Positions 1 to 8,593 of a stretch of 64,000 bases of DNA are shown here, piece by piece. This DNA comes from Gammaproteobacteria bacterium. Its GTDB lineage: Bacteria; Pseudomonadota; Gammaproteobacteria; Enterobacterales; Permianibacteraceae. The first letter of the stretch is position 1, and each line of letters starts with the position of its first letter. The notes under the pieces were generated by a model. That model saw nothing but the letters and a program-made list of their open reading frames with translations. It had not been told where the DNA came from and did not search any database. The stretch is taken from the NCBI GenBank assembly GCA_016182845.1, contig JACPFT010000005.1:434001-498000 (forward strand). Reading direction: 5' to 3'. A program made the translations under genes and the position numbers.

Positions 1-121
1 CGAATAATTCAAACGAGCGTTTAACGCTTGCTCCCGCGTTCATGCGCTAACCAATTGAAAATTAACCAAAAAAAAATATCAAAAATTACGGAACCATCGG
101 CCTGACGTGGTGAGCAATGTG

Positions 122-151
122 TTGACGATGCTTGAACGATGAAGTTAGTAT
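122..151 (+). promoter_or_regulatory. Possible sigma-70 promoter of the TonB receptor gene
   Basis: TTGACG at 122-127 and TAGTAT at 146-151 are separated by 18 bases in an AT-rich leader, about 110 bases before the TTG start of the receptor gene. The match to the sigma-70 consensus is moderate. No operator was recognised, although TGGCCA and TTGGCCA flank a short stretch at about 175-196. Confidence 0.35.
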
Positions 152-261
152 CCGGCGTGACAGATCAGGCCGTGTGGCCATTGAGCGCTTTGGCCAAGTC
201 CTTGGTGAAAACAAAAAGACCAAGCCAAAGCTTCAAAAAACAACAACCAGGGAGAAACTAG

Positions 262-3105
262 TTGAATAATCAAACCAACAATCCCGTGGCGAAAGCCGTG
301 CATTGGATCCTGTTCGCAGGCGCCGCTGCCGCTGTCGCTGCCCCGTCCATGAGCTTCGCCGCTGAAGGCGAGGAAGAGGTGGAACGTATCGAGGTGACCG
401 GTTCGCGCATCAAGCGCACCGACATCGAAGGCGCCAACCCGGTTCTGTCCATCAGCCGTGCGGACATCGAAGCCGCCGGCGTGACCGACCTGGGCACCCT
501 GCTGCAGCAGGTTCCCGCTGCCGGCGCGGCCATCAACCGTACCTTCAACAACGGCGGCGACGGCGCCATCCGCGTCGACCTGCGCAACATGGGCACCAGC
601 CGTACCCTGGTCCTGGTCAACGGCCGCCGCTGGATCAACTCCGGTACCGGCGCAGACGCCTCGGTCGACCTGAACACCATCCCCCTGAACATCGTCGAGC
701 GCGTCGAAGTCCTGAAGGACGGCGCCTCCTCGGTGTACGGTTCCGATGCCATCGCCGGCGTGGTGAACATCATCACCCGCAAGGACTTCGAAGGCGTCCA
801 GATCAGCGCCCAGACCGGCCAATACGAGCACGGCGACGGCGAATCCCATCAGATCGACCTCTTGATCGGCTCCACCAGCGAGAAGGGCAATGTCACCTTC
901 GGCCTGAACTGGAACGAAGACAAGCCCGTGTGGGCCGGCGATCGCGTCTTCTCCCGTTCTTCGGCGAACCCCGCCCAACATTCCTCCGGTACTCCCCAGG
1001 GCCGCTTCTTCGGCCTGGGCGCCTACGGAGTTCCTGGCGGTTCTCAGACGCTGATCGATGGCCGCGCCGGCACCTCCGCCGCCGATTACCGCCGCTTCGT
1101 CAGCCCTGCCGATCGCTACAATTTCAACCCGGACAACTATATCCTGACCCCGTCCGAGCGCCGCGGCGCCTTCGCGTCGAGCAGCTACCAGTTGTCCGAC
1201 TCGATCCAGGTCTTTGCCGAGGCCTCCTACCAGAACCGCCGTTCCAACCAGACCCTGGCGCCGGAACCGCTGTTCCTGGGTGCCGCTTTCGGCGATGCGA
1301 CGGTTATCCACCAGGACAACCCCTTCAACTGGACCGATACGCCCTTCGGCGACGACTGCGGCCCGACCGACCCGACCTGTGTCGGCCCGGATGGCCTGGC
1401 CAACAACGATCCCAATGATCCGGTCAACGACGACAACTTCGACAACCTCGAAGGTATCGGCCGCCGTATGGTCGAATCCGGCCGCCGCAACTTCGGTCAG
1501 AACATCGATACCTATCGCTTTGCCACCGGCCTGAATGGCGAATTCAGCAATGGCTGGAGCTGGGACGCCAACTACGTCTACGGCGACAACCGCGCCACCG
1601 TTACCACCGATGGCGTGCTCAACGAGACCCGTCTTCGCAAGGCCCTGGGCGATCCGACGCTCTGCGTCAAGGCAGACGATGGCTGCGTGCCGCTGAACGT
1701 GTTCGGTGGCCAGGGCGTCGATGGCCGTGGGTCCATCACCCGCGAGATGCTCGATTACATCACCTTCACCGGTCATGACTCCGGCGGCAATACCACCGAA
1801 GAGCTGAGCGCCAACCTGACCGGCGATCTGTTCGATCTGCCGGCCGGTCCCCTGGGCTTCGCGGTCGGCGTCGCCGACCGTGAAGAAGAGGGTTTCGATT
1901 CCCCCGACGCGCTGATCGCCTCCGGCCAGACCACCGGCAACTCCCGTCTGCCGACCTCCGGCGGCTACAACGTCAAGGAAGTCTACGCCGAGTTCATCGT
2001 TCCCCTGCTGTCCGACCTGCCCCTGGTTGACTCCCTGGAACTGAGCGTCGCCAGCCGTTACTCCGATTACAACAACTTCGGCAGCACCACCAATTCCAAG
2101 GCCGGCGTGACCTGGCGCCTGAACTCGGAGTTCATGGTCCGCGGTACGTGGTCGGAAGGCTTCCGCGCCCCGTCCATCTCCGAGCTGTTCGGCGGCGCCG
2201 GCGACAACTTCCCGGAACTGAGCGATCCCTGCTCCACGACCTTCAACCCCGATGGTGTCGCCGCCTCTTGCGCCGCCGCCGGCGTGCCGGTCGGTTTCGC
2301 CCAGCCGAACAGCCAGATCCGCACCACGGTCGGCTCCAATCCGGATCTGGGCCCGGAGACCTCCGAGTCGATCACCGCCGGTTTCGTGTACAGCCCGAGC
2401 TGGTATGAAGGCTCGAGCATCACCGTCGACTGGTACGAGGTCGAGCTGGATGGCGTGATTACTTCCCTGGGCGCCCAGAACATCCTCAACAATTGCTACC
2501 GCAAGACCCCGGCTACGGACTGCAACCTGATCACCCGTTCCGCGACCGGCTTCATCACCGATCTGCAGGATACCCAGCAGAACCTGGCGACGCGTGAAAT
2601 CAGCGGCGTGGACATCAACCTCGCGAGCGCCAAGCACGAGACGGCCATCGGTTCCTTCCGGTTCAACCTCGATACGGCCTACGTCGATTACCTCGACGAC
2701 TTCAACCCGACCCTGGTCGAGGCCAGCAACCCTCACGGCAAGGACCCGTCCGCCGGTCTGTTGTTCGGCGGCGGTCGTGACAACAACCCGCGCTGGAGGG
2801 CCAACACCGCCCTGAACTGGGAGTACGGCGATTGGTCGGCCTCCTGGAGCACTCAGTACATGCACCATGTCCGCGTCGACAAGGATGAAGCTTCCGATGC
2901 AGGTACTGAACTGAGCTCGGCGTTCTACAACGACATCCAGATGTCCTACCACTTGGCTGACCTCAAGACCCGTGTCACCTTGGGCGTGGACAACTTCCTG
3001 GACAAGGACCCGCCGTTCACGACCTCCGCATTCGCGAACGGATTCGATCCGTCCTACCGGATGCCTGGTCCCTTCGGCTATGTCCGTGTGACGGCCTCGT
3101 TCTAA
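262..3105 (+). CDS. TonB-dependent outer membrane receptor
   Basis: This 947-residue protein should be an outer-membrane beta-barrel that takes up a substrate using TonB energy. A signal peptide (about residues 1-34) precedes a TonB-box-like segment (VERIEVTGSRIKR). The plug domain (about 60-175) contains LVLVNGRRW and VERVEVLKDGASSVYGSDAIAGVVNIITR, given here as consecutive key stretches of the family. The barrel ends in a C-terminal Phe, as usual. A Cys-containing Asp/Asn-rich loop (about 364-395) and the CVPLNVFGG motif near 475 resemble receptors of the Xanthomonas/Caulobacter/Alteromonas type. The start is TTG, chosen because GGAG lies seven bases before it and the signal peptide follows directly. 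The ligand cannot be read from the sequence. A strong terminator follows, so the gene is probably transcribed alone. Confidence 0.93.
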   Translation: MNNQTNNPVAKAVHWILFAGAAAAVAAPSMSFAAEGEEEVERIEVTGSRIKRTDIEGANPVLSISRADIEAAGVTDLGTLLQQVPAAGAAINRTFNNGGDGAIRVDLRNMGTSRTLVLVNGRRWINSGTGADASVDLNTIPLNIVERVEVLKDGASSVYGSDAIAGVVNIITRKDFEGVQISAQTGQYEHGDGESHQIDLLIGSTSEKGNVTFGLNWNEDKPVWAGDRVFSRSSANPAQHSSGTPQGRFFGLGAYGVPGGSQTLIDGRAGTSAADYRRFVSPADRYNFNPDNYILTPSERRGAFASSSYQLSDSIQVFAEASYQNRRSNQTLAPEPLFLGAAFGDATVIHQDNPFNWTDTPFGDDCGPTDPTCVGPDGLANNDPNDPVNDDNFDNLEGIGRRMVESGRRNFGQNIDTYRFATGLNGEFSNGWSWDANYVYGDNRATVTTDGVLNETRLRKALGDPTLCVKADDGCVPLNVFGGQGVDGRGSITREMLDYITFTGHDSGGNTTEELSANLTGDLFDLPAGPLGFAVGVADREEEGFDSPDALIASGQTTGNSRLPTSGGYNVKEVYAEFIVPLLSDLPLVDSLELSVASRYSDYNNFGSTTNSKAGVTWRLNSEFMVRGTWSEGFRAPSISELFGGAGDNFPELSDPCSTTFNPDGVAASCAAAGVPVGFAQPNSQIRTTVGSNPDLGPETSESITAGFVYSPSWYEGSSITVDWYEVELDGVITSLGAQNILNNCYRKTPATDCNLITRSATGFITDLQDTQQNLATREISGVDINLASAKHETAIGSFRFNLDTAYVDYLDDFNPTLVEASNPHGKDPSAGLLFGGGRDNNPRWRANTALNWEYGDWSASWSTQYMHHVRVDKDEASDAGTELSSAFYNDIQMSYHLADLKTRVTLGVDNFLDKDPPFTTSAFANGFDPSYRMPGPFGYVRVTASF

Positions 3106-3121
3106 TCGAACGATAAGCCGG

Positions 3122-3154
3122 AAAAACCGCCCTTGTGAAAGGGCGGTTTTTTTT
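3122..3154 (+). terminator. Rho-independent terminator after the TonB receptor
   Basis: A perfect hairpin with arms AAAAACCGCCCTT and AAGGGCGGTTTTT and a GTGA loop is followed by more T residues. It lies 17 bases after the receptor stop codon. Confidence 0.9.
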
Positions 3155-3185
3155 CGAGCGTTTGTTTCTTACCGGGTTTTGATGG

Positions 3186-4379
3186 ATGAAGATAAATTGC
3201 TTTGTTGGCGATGATAAATCGCCCTATGCACCGGACACGGAGAAGGCCATCGGCCTGACTCCCAGCCTCAGTCTCTATCGCGATGCCGAGTTCTTGCAAC
3301 GAACGGAGCATGCGGATGTGGACATGGTTAGGCACTGGTTGGGGAGCCTATGCGACGTACCCACGGCTGTCGTGCCTGCGGAGTTTTCCTGGATGAAGCG
3401 GAAGCTGGAGGATTACGGCGTCATCAGTGTCGAGCTGGCGCTTGGCATCGCCAGTCAATTCGTCGGTGGCGAGTTGTTCAACCGATTGCTGCGGGATGAG
3501 GGAGCAGCGGAATCGGTGTCCGTGTGGCACATCCAGCAGCTGCACGTCACTCATGTGATGCAAGTCGAAGTTCAGTTCGCCGATTATACGCGCCGCTATG
3601 CCTTGCAGATCGCGAAGGATAGCCAGTTGGCGGCGCGCGCGGTGGAAGCTTCGCTGAACTTGCAAGTTTATAACGATGCGCTGCATCCCGGCCTCTTGGC
3701 CAGGCCGCTCCTGGCGGCGAGCTTGAACAGCCCCAATGGGTGCACATTGCCGGTCTGCGTCAGCGAATGGCTGGACGGCTATGAGCGCTTGGATTTGAGC
3801 CGCGTTACCGAGCCGGCGCTTCTCGTGGGCGACCGGGCCATTGCCCCGGGGGAGGCTTCGGCGCTCTGGGGACAAATGGTCGAGAGTCGCGTCATGTTCA
3901 GTCGTAGCCTCGACGAAGATCGGCATGCGATACCCCAGTTCTCCTTGTGGGAAGGCGACTTTGTTGCCTGCCTCGGGTCCTCCGGGCCCTCCTTGCGCCT
4001 GGTCTGGCAACAGCCGGACAGGATAGGGGCGGCCAGTCATGGCGAATTTCTCGCCAACACGCTGATCCTGTCATATATGGACTTCTTGTGTTCCGATAAA
4101 TGGCGTATCGATTGGTGGCTAGTCCAGGTCGAGAGCCTGATTCCGGTGTTCCTGGATGCGCTCAAACGGCGTCTGATTCGGGAGTCCGGCTTGCGTGGCG
4201 AGCACTCGGAGCCCGGGAGCCAGTGCCGGTTGCGGCATATCGTGGAGGAAGGCGTCAGGGAACTGAGGCAGCCCCATGAAAACTCCCGGCTGGCGCACTT
4301 CCTCGGGCGCTTGCCCGAAGCTTTCCGGCTGACAGCCCTGCCTGCCCTTGAGAATGCCTTGCTCCGTTCCCTGATATGA
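3186..4379 (+). CDS. Uncharacterised 397-residue protein, possibly kinase-like fold
   Basis: I do not recognise this protein. It has no signal peptide or clear membrane segment, so it is probably cytoplasmic. Several stretches recall aminoglycoside-phosphotransferase or kinase-like folds in the right order: a beta strand with Lys (YALQIAKD, K144), a helix with Glu (E154), a hinge-like VSEWLDGYERL (193-202) and a catalytic-loop-like WEGDFVACLG followed by LRLVW (255-274). The catalytic-loop Asn and a DFG-like Asp are not obvious, so it could be an inactive or unrelated fold. No good ribosome binding site precedes the ATG. Codon use looks less GC-biased than in the neighbours. It sits between a TonB receptor and a 2OG-Fe(II) oxygenase gene, suggesting a shared role in using or modifying the receptor's substrate. 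Confidence 0.7.
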   Translation: MKINCFVGDDKSPYAPDTEKAIGLTPSLSLYRDAEFLQRTEHADVDMVRHWLGSLCDVPTAVVPAEFSWMKRKLEDYGVISVELALGIASQFVGGELFNRLLRDEGAAESVSVWHIQQLHVTHVMQVEVQFADYTRRYALQIAKDSQLAARAVEASLNLQVYNDALHPGLLARPLLAASLNSPNGCTLPVCVSEWLDGYERLDLSRVTEPALLVGDRAIAPGEASALWGQMVESRVMFSRSLDEDRHAIPQFSLWEGDFVACLGSSGPSLRLVWQQPDRIGAASHGEFLANTLILSYMDFLCSDKWRIDWWLVQVESLIPVFLDALKRRLIRESGLRGEHSEPGSQCRLRHIVEEGVRELRQPHENSRLAHFLGRLPEAFRLTALPALENALLRSLI

Positions 4380-4498
4380 ACGGGGCGGATGGGCTGGGGG
4401 CGAGTGCAGGCCTAATGCGCCAAGCCGATAAACGTGCAGCCTTTTGTGGCGACCCCTTTGACTCGCATGGCCAATGCCGGGTTGGCGTCTATCGACGC

Positions 4499-4541
4499 GT
4501 AGCCCGACGATGTTCGCTAACGGGCGTGAATGTCGGGTTAC
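4499..4541. repeat. Degenerate GTAGCCCGAC / GTCGGGTTAC inverted repeat
   Basis: GTAGCCCGAC (4499-4508) and GTCGGGTTAC (4532-4541) form an imperfect inverted repeat between two convergent genes. The wording resembles the better-preserved palindromes at 9364-9449 and 27753-27834, so it may be a decayed copy. Nothing else is seen between 4380 and 4601. Confidence 0.4.
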
Positions 4542-4601
4542 GCTGCATAATCCCTAGGTGCTGAGCACCTGTCGTTGCGGGTTTTCCGTCGGTGACAGGG
4601 T

Positions 4602-5273
4602 TCATTCCACCGTGTCGCGGAACCAAGCGTTAAAGGCGACGGTGATGCGCTCGTCGCTACCGAAAAATGGCGCAACCTCGTGATCCAGGTAGGAAGGGAA
4701 CAATATAAGTTGGCCAGGCTGCAAGCGGAAATTCAGCGAACTGTTGTCAAAGGGGCTTTGCAGATTGGCGTTGCCATGGTCCAGGTACATGAATGAACCT
4801 GCGCGAGGATTGAGGAATCGTAGCACGCCGCTGTCTGGCCATTCCGGCGGGTTTTCTCCGGCCGCGACACAGTAGACTCCGGACCAAGAGGCCATGGGAT
4901 GGTTGTGATTGGCGATGTAGCCGCCGAAGCGGGTTATATGAAACCAGGTATGGTCGCGGATTTCTAACTTCCGCATCTGTTCAGGCTCATAGCGATTGAG
5001 CTGCATGACAACCTTCATCAGGGACTGCATACAGAACTGGTAGAGTTCCTGCACAGCAGGTTCTGGCCATCGGAAGAGCTCGAACTCGCTCTCGAATATA
5101 TTGACCTGCAGCGTGGGGGTCTTCAGTTGTTTGCGGTAGCGCTCCCCTTCATGTTCTCGCGACAAGAACAAGGCCTTGAGTTCCGCGTTTAGGCGCTCGC
5201 AATCCGAAAGATAGGTCGCGGCTATGGGCGAGGCGAAGGCGGAAGTAATGTTGATTTTTGGGGTTGTCGTCAT
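4602..5273 (-). CDS. 2OG-Fe(II) oxygenase family protein (HxHP type)
   Basis: This 223-residue protein matches the putative 2OG-Fe(II) oxygenase family with the signature HxHPxxxxSGVYxV (here HNHPMASWSGVYCV, residues 123-136). A later GQLILFPSYLDHEVAPF segment (187-203) supplies the distal His (H198), and R209 in DERITVAFN should bind 2-oxoglutarate. The intervening SGVLRFLNPRA has Asn where relatives usually show FxDPR. That may alter one conserved position but is not proof of inactivity. Family members are thought to hydroxylate small molecules or peptides, with the substrate mostly unknown. It is convergent with the orphan 397-residue gene and close to the TonB receptor gene. No signal peptide is present, so it should act in the cytoplasm. 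Confidence 0.85.
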   Translation of the reverse strand: MTTTPKINITSAFASPIAATYLSDCERLNAELKALFLSREHEGERYRKQLKTPTLQVNIFESEFELFRWPEPAVQELYQFCMQSLMKVVMQLNRYEPEQMRKLEIRDHTWFHITRFGGYIANHNHPMASWSGVYCVAAGENPPEWPDSGVLRFLNPRAGSFMYLDHGNANLQSPFDNSSLNFRLQPGQLILFPSYLDHEVAPFFGSDERITVAFNAWFRDTVE

Positions 5274-5517
5274 CGGAATGGCTTGCTCGGGCGCTGGAAG
5301 CGCGGATGTGGGTAGCTCTCGCTATCGTGGAGGGGGAGCGTACAAAAATCCAGTACCGCCATTGTTCAACCGCACATGAGTTCGAGCCGTAGGTGCGGGG
5401 TTTCACGTCGAGTGATTTCTCCTGCCCAAGTCTGGTCACCCTCCTCGCCCTCTGAGTGCATGGCTATGAAAGTCGGCGTCCGGCATAGCTGGCGTGGAGG
5501 GCAGGGCGTTTTTTATT

Positions 5518-6873
5518 CTAAACCATGAGCCCGGCAACCAGATAGAACACGAAGGCTCCGCCTGCGGCGGTCAGGGCATAGGGCAATTGGGTGCGGGTGT
5601 GGTCCAGCAGATCGCAGCCCGAGGCGAGGGCTGCGACGATGGTGGTGTCGGATATGGGCGAGCAATGATCGCCGAACACGCCGCCGCCCAGCACGGCGGA
5701 CAGCACCAGGGGCGGTGGCAGTCCAACGGAAATGCCTAGGGGCATGGCCAGCGGCATCATGATCGCGAAGGTGCCCCAGGACGTGCCGGTGGTGAAGGAC
5801 ATGGTGGCGGCCGCCAGGAAGATGAAGGGGCAGATCAGGATCTTGGGCAGGGCAGGACCCACCAGGCCCGCGACGAACTCGCCGGTGCCCAGGGCCTTCA
5901 TGGCCGCGCCCAGGCTCATGGCCAAGAGCACCGTGGTCACCAGCGGCAGCAGCTCGCTCATGCCGGCGAAACTGCGCTTGATGAGCTCCTGGTGGCGGAA
6001 CACGCCATGGCCGCGCAGCAGGCCATAGAGCACCAGCAAGGCGAGGCAGGTGGCCCAGAGCACCGAGGTGGAGCCGGAGCCTTTGAGGAGGCTGCCCTGG
6101 CCGGTCAGAGCCATGAAAGCGACGATGCCGAAGACGAGGACGACGAGCGGGATGACCATGAAGCGGGCCTTGCCTTTCCCCTGGCTCAGAGCTTCCACGG
6201 CCGGCTCCGGCAGCTGCTTCTCCACCTGGGCCAAGGGACCGAAGGTCTTGCCGCTGATGGCGGTGAAGAACACCAGGCCCAGGGTGAGCATGGCATAGAA
6301 ATTGAGCGGAATGGCCAGGAGCAGGGTTTCCGTGGGATTGGGCAGGTTGTAGACGCCGATGAGACCCAGGATGAAGGCGCCCCAGGCATTGAGCGGGATG
6401 GTCACCCGGCCCGGCGCGCAGGTGGCGTCGATGAGATAGGCCAGGCGGACCCGCGACATGCGGAAGCGATCGAAGAGCTTCTGGCTGACGATGCCAGCGG
6501 TCAGGACCGACAAATTCGATTCGATGAAGATGAGCAGCCCCAGGCTGCTGGCCAGGAGGCCCGCCTGACGCGGAGTCTTGGTGAGGCCGGCGCGGCTCAA
6601 GCGGTTCACGAAACCATCCACGCCGCCCGAATCGCGCAGCAGCTTGAGCAGGGCGCCCATCAAGAGGCTGAACATGAGAATGCGGGCATTGCCGGCATCG
6701 GCCAGGGTTGCCAGGAGGCGATCCAGCAGGCCCGCCGCGCCAGCGGCAGGGTTGCCCTGGGCCAGCAGCACTTCCGCCGAGAGCAGGGCGGCGACCAGGG
6801 CGAGGATGACCTCGCGCTTCCACAGGGCCAGGGCAATGGCGAGCATCGCCGGGATCAGGCTATACCAACCCAT
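5518..6873 (-). CDS. NhaC-family Na+/H+ antiporter-like membrane protein
   Basis: This 451-residue, very hydrophobic protein has about ten to twelve membrane segments and belongs to the NhaC/ion-transporter superfamily. Family-like stretches are FIESNLSVLTAG (about 115-126), LIDATCAPGRVTIPLNAWGAFI and, near the C-terminus, TGTSWGTFAIMMPLAMPLG and GGGVFGDHCSPISDTTIVAAL. The last is a characteristic conserved loop of NhaC-type carriers. GGAG six bases before the ATG supports the start. Many members annotated this way transport organic substrates or exchange metabolites rather than Na+ and H+, so the substrate is open. It is transcribed alone, divergent from a very small membrane ORF. Confidence 0.85.
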   Translation of the reverse strand: MGWYSLIPAMLAIALALWKREVILALVAALLSAEVLLAQGNPAAGAAGLLDRLLATLADAGNARILMFSLLMGALLKLLRDSGGVDGFVNRLSRAGLTKTPRQAGLLASSLGLLIFIESNLSVLTAGIVSQKLFDRFRMSRVRLAYLIDATCAPGRVTIPLNAWGAFILGLIGVYNLPNPTETLLLAIPLNFYAMLTLGLVFFTAISGKTFGPLAQVEKQLPEPAVEALSQGKGKARFMVIPLVVLVFGIVAFMALTGQGSLLKGSGSTSVLWATCLALLVLYGLLRGHGVFRHQELIKRSFAGMSELLPLVTTVLLAMSLGAAMKALGTGEFVAGLVGPALPKILICPFIFLAAATMSFTTGTSWGTFAIMMPLAMPLGISVGLPPPLVLSAVLGGGVFGDHCSPISDTTIVAALASGCDLLDHTRTQLPYALTAAGGAFVFYLVAGLMV

Positions 6874-7039
6874 CTTCGCTCCAAAATATGGTGAAATTCG
6901 CCAGTCTCGCGCTGCCCCAAAGGGCGTAGACTCCGAGCAACCGGCGGAAAATCAGCAAGTTACTCGTCGTTGCCGATTGGCACAAGCCCTGCATTAACTG
7001 AGCAGGTCCTCGTTTTTTCACCACTCAAGGAAGTGCTCC

Positions 7040-7150
7040 ATGTTTAGTCTCATTCTCGGCATCGTGATCGGCGCGGTTTTCCACAAGTTCTGGCACGAAC
7101 TCTATTTCAAGGCCCTGGTAAAGGTCCGCGGGTGGCTGGATGGGCGCTAG
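7040..7150 (+). CDS. Small 36-residue membrane protein (hypothetical)
   Basis: An ATG preceded by AAGGA at about eight bases opens a 36-codon frame. It begins MFSLILGIVIGAVFHKF and continues WHELYFKALVKVRGWLDGR, then TAG. The hydrophobic N-terminal segment (residues 2-14) followed by a basic amphipathic tail is typical of bacterial small membrane proteins. No homologue was recognised. It lies between the antiporter gene, which is on the other strand, and a palindromic element. The good ribosome binding site and clean membrane segment favour a real gene, but the frame is short enough to arise by chance. Confidence 0.5.
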   Translation: MFSLILGIVIGAVFHKFWHELYFKALVKVRGWLDGR

Positions 7151-7162
7151 GCCGCCTGTGGC

Positions 7163-7342
7163 CAGGGCCGGAGCATACTTTTCTGAACAACGCCAAAGAG
7201 CCCTTCGATACGGCCACTTCGTGACCTACTCAGGGCGAACGGTGCAAAAAATAACCGTTCGTGCTGAGTAGCGCCCTATGGGCGCGTATCGAAGCACTCT
7301 TCCCGCCAACAGATACAGATGGCAAAGTATGCTCCGGCCCTG
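7163..7342. repeat. 180-bp nested inverted-repeat element (MITE-like)
   Basis: Perfect 19-base terminal inverted repeats, CAGGGCCGGAGCATACTTT at 7163-7181 and its reverse complement at 7324-7342, enclose a second imperfect palindrome at 7203-7294. The inner one belongs to the CTTCGATACG...CGTATCGAAG family also found at 25232-25332 and 28513-28620. CTGTGGC occurs directly before the left end (7156-7162) and again three bases after the right end (7346-7352), like an imperfect target duplication. No reading frame inside looks real. It occupies most of the 291-base gap before the transaminase gene. Confidence 0.7.
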
Positions 7343-7441
7343 CGTCTGTGGCGTGAGCTCCGCGTCGGCGTGAACTACCACCATGAATTGATTCGATAAA
7401 TCGGCTATGCTCGGTCGCTTCCCACGATCGAGCACAGCGCC

Positions 7442-8593
7442 ATGAGCATGCACCTCGCCAGCAAGCTGCCCCAAGTGGGCACTACCATTTTTTCCGTGAT
7501 GTCGGCCCTGGCCAACGAGCACCGGGCACTGAATCTGGCCCAGGGTTTCCCGGACTTTTCCTGCCCGGAACGCCTGATGCAGCTGGTTACCGAGCACATG
7601 CAGGCCGGGCGTAATCAGTATGCCCCCATGACCGGCGTTCTGGCCTTGCGCGAGGCCATCGCCGAGAAGACCCTGACCTGTTACGGCGCCCTGGTGGACG
7701 TGGAGCGGGAAATCACCGTGACCTCGGGGGCCACCGAAGCACTCTTCGCCGCCATCATGGCCGTGGTGCGCGCGGGTGACGAGGTAATCGTTTTCGATCC
7801 GGCCTATGACTCTTACGCGCCGGCTGTTGAGCTGGCGGGCGGGCAGTGCCGGCATATCGGCCTGAATCCGCCGGACTACGCCATCGATTGGCAGGCTGTG
7901 CGCGACGCCATCACGCCGCGAACCCGCCTCATCATCATCAATTCGCCGCACAATCCCACGGGCAGCGTGCTCGGCGCGGCGGATATCACGATCCTGGCCG
8001 AGCTGACGCGCGGCAGCGGGATCCTGGTCCTGTCCGACGAGGTTTATGAGCACATCATCTTCGACGGCCAGGAGCATGCCTCGGTCTTGCGCCACGAGGA
8101 GTTGCGGGCGCGCAGTTTCGTCATCTCCTCCTTCGGCAAGACCTACCACACGACCGGCTGGAAACTCGGCTATTGCATCGCGCCCGCAGCCTTGAGCGCC
8201 GAGTTTCGCAAGGTGCACCAGTACCTGACCTTCTCGACCTGCACGCCCATGCAATACGCGGTGGCGGACTTCATCGCCGAATGCCCCGAGCATTACCAGG
8301 AGCTGCCCCAGTTCTACCAAGCCAAGCGTGATTCCTTCTTGGAGGGCCTGGTCGGTTCGGGCTTCAAGCCCTTGCCCTGCAAGGGAACCTACTTTCAACT
8401 CCTGGATTATTCGGCGGTCAGCGACGAGCGCGATCTGGACTTCGCCCGGCGCCTGACCATCGAGCACGGCCTGGCGGCAATTCCGGTGTCGGTCTTTTTC
8501 GCCGACGGCCGCGATGATAAAGTGCTGCGCTTTTGCTTCGCCAAGAGCGAGGCGACCTTACGCGAAGGGACGAAGATCCTATGCTCCATCTGA
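7442..8593 (+). CDS. PLP-dependent aminotransferase, methionine/glutamine transaminase type (YbdL-like)
   Basis: This 383-residue class I/II aminotransferase matches the YbdL / glutamine transaminase K group in length and motifs. These include LAQGFPDFSCP near the N-terminus, NQYAPMTGVLALREAI, a NSPHNPTG loop and the PLP lysine in SSFGKTYHTTGWKLGY (K233). Near the C-terminus it has DDKVLRFCFAK. Enzymes of this group transaminate methionine and aromatic amino acids, often using glutamine as the amino partner in salvage of ketomethylthiobutyrate. The next gene, an omega-amidase, starts 13 bases before this one ends. The pair therefore fits transaminase plus hydrolysis of the alpha-ketoglutaramate by-product. 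The ATGAGCATGCACC start has no strong Shine-Dalgarno; MSMHL could begin at either of its two Met codons. Confidence 0.9.
   Translation: MSMHLASKLPQVGTTIFSVMSALANEHRALNLAQGFPDFSCPERLMQLVTEHMQAGRNQYAPMTGVLALREAIAEKTLTCYGALVDVEREITVTSGATEALFAAIMAVVRAGDEVIVFDPAYDSYAPAVELAGGQCRHIGLNPPDYAIDWQAVRDAITPRTRLIIINSPHNPTGSVLGAADITILAELTRGSGILVLSDEVYEHIIFDGQEHASVLRHEELRARSFVISSFGKTYHTTGWKLGYCIAPAALSAEFRKVHQYLTFSTCTPMQYAVADFIAECPEHYQELPQFYQAKRDSFLEGLVGSGFKPLPCKGTYFQLLDYSAVSDERDLDFARRLTIEHGLAAIPVSVFFADGRDDKVLRFCFAKSEATLREGTKILCSI

Noticed and set aside
145-2952. Open 935-codon frame on the minus strand opposite the TonB receptor
   Set aside because: It mirrors the receptor gene and arises from strong GC bias in codon third positions; the repeated Ala/Gly/Val-rich text has no domain.
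4376-4564. 62-codon frame overlapping the end of the orphan gene by ATGA
   Set aside because: It has no usual codon pattern or ribosome binding site and covers a decayed inverted repeat.
8533-8580. TTG start 16 codons upstream for the omega-amidase
   Set aside because: The ATG at 8581 has a better ribosome binding site and the usual family N-terminus.
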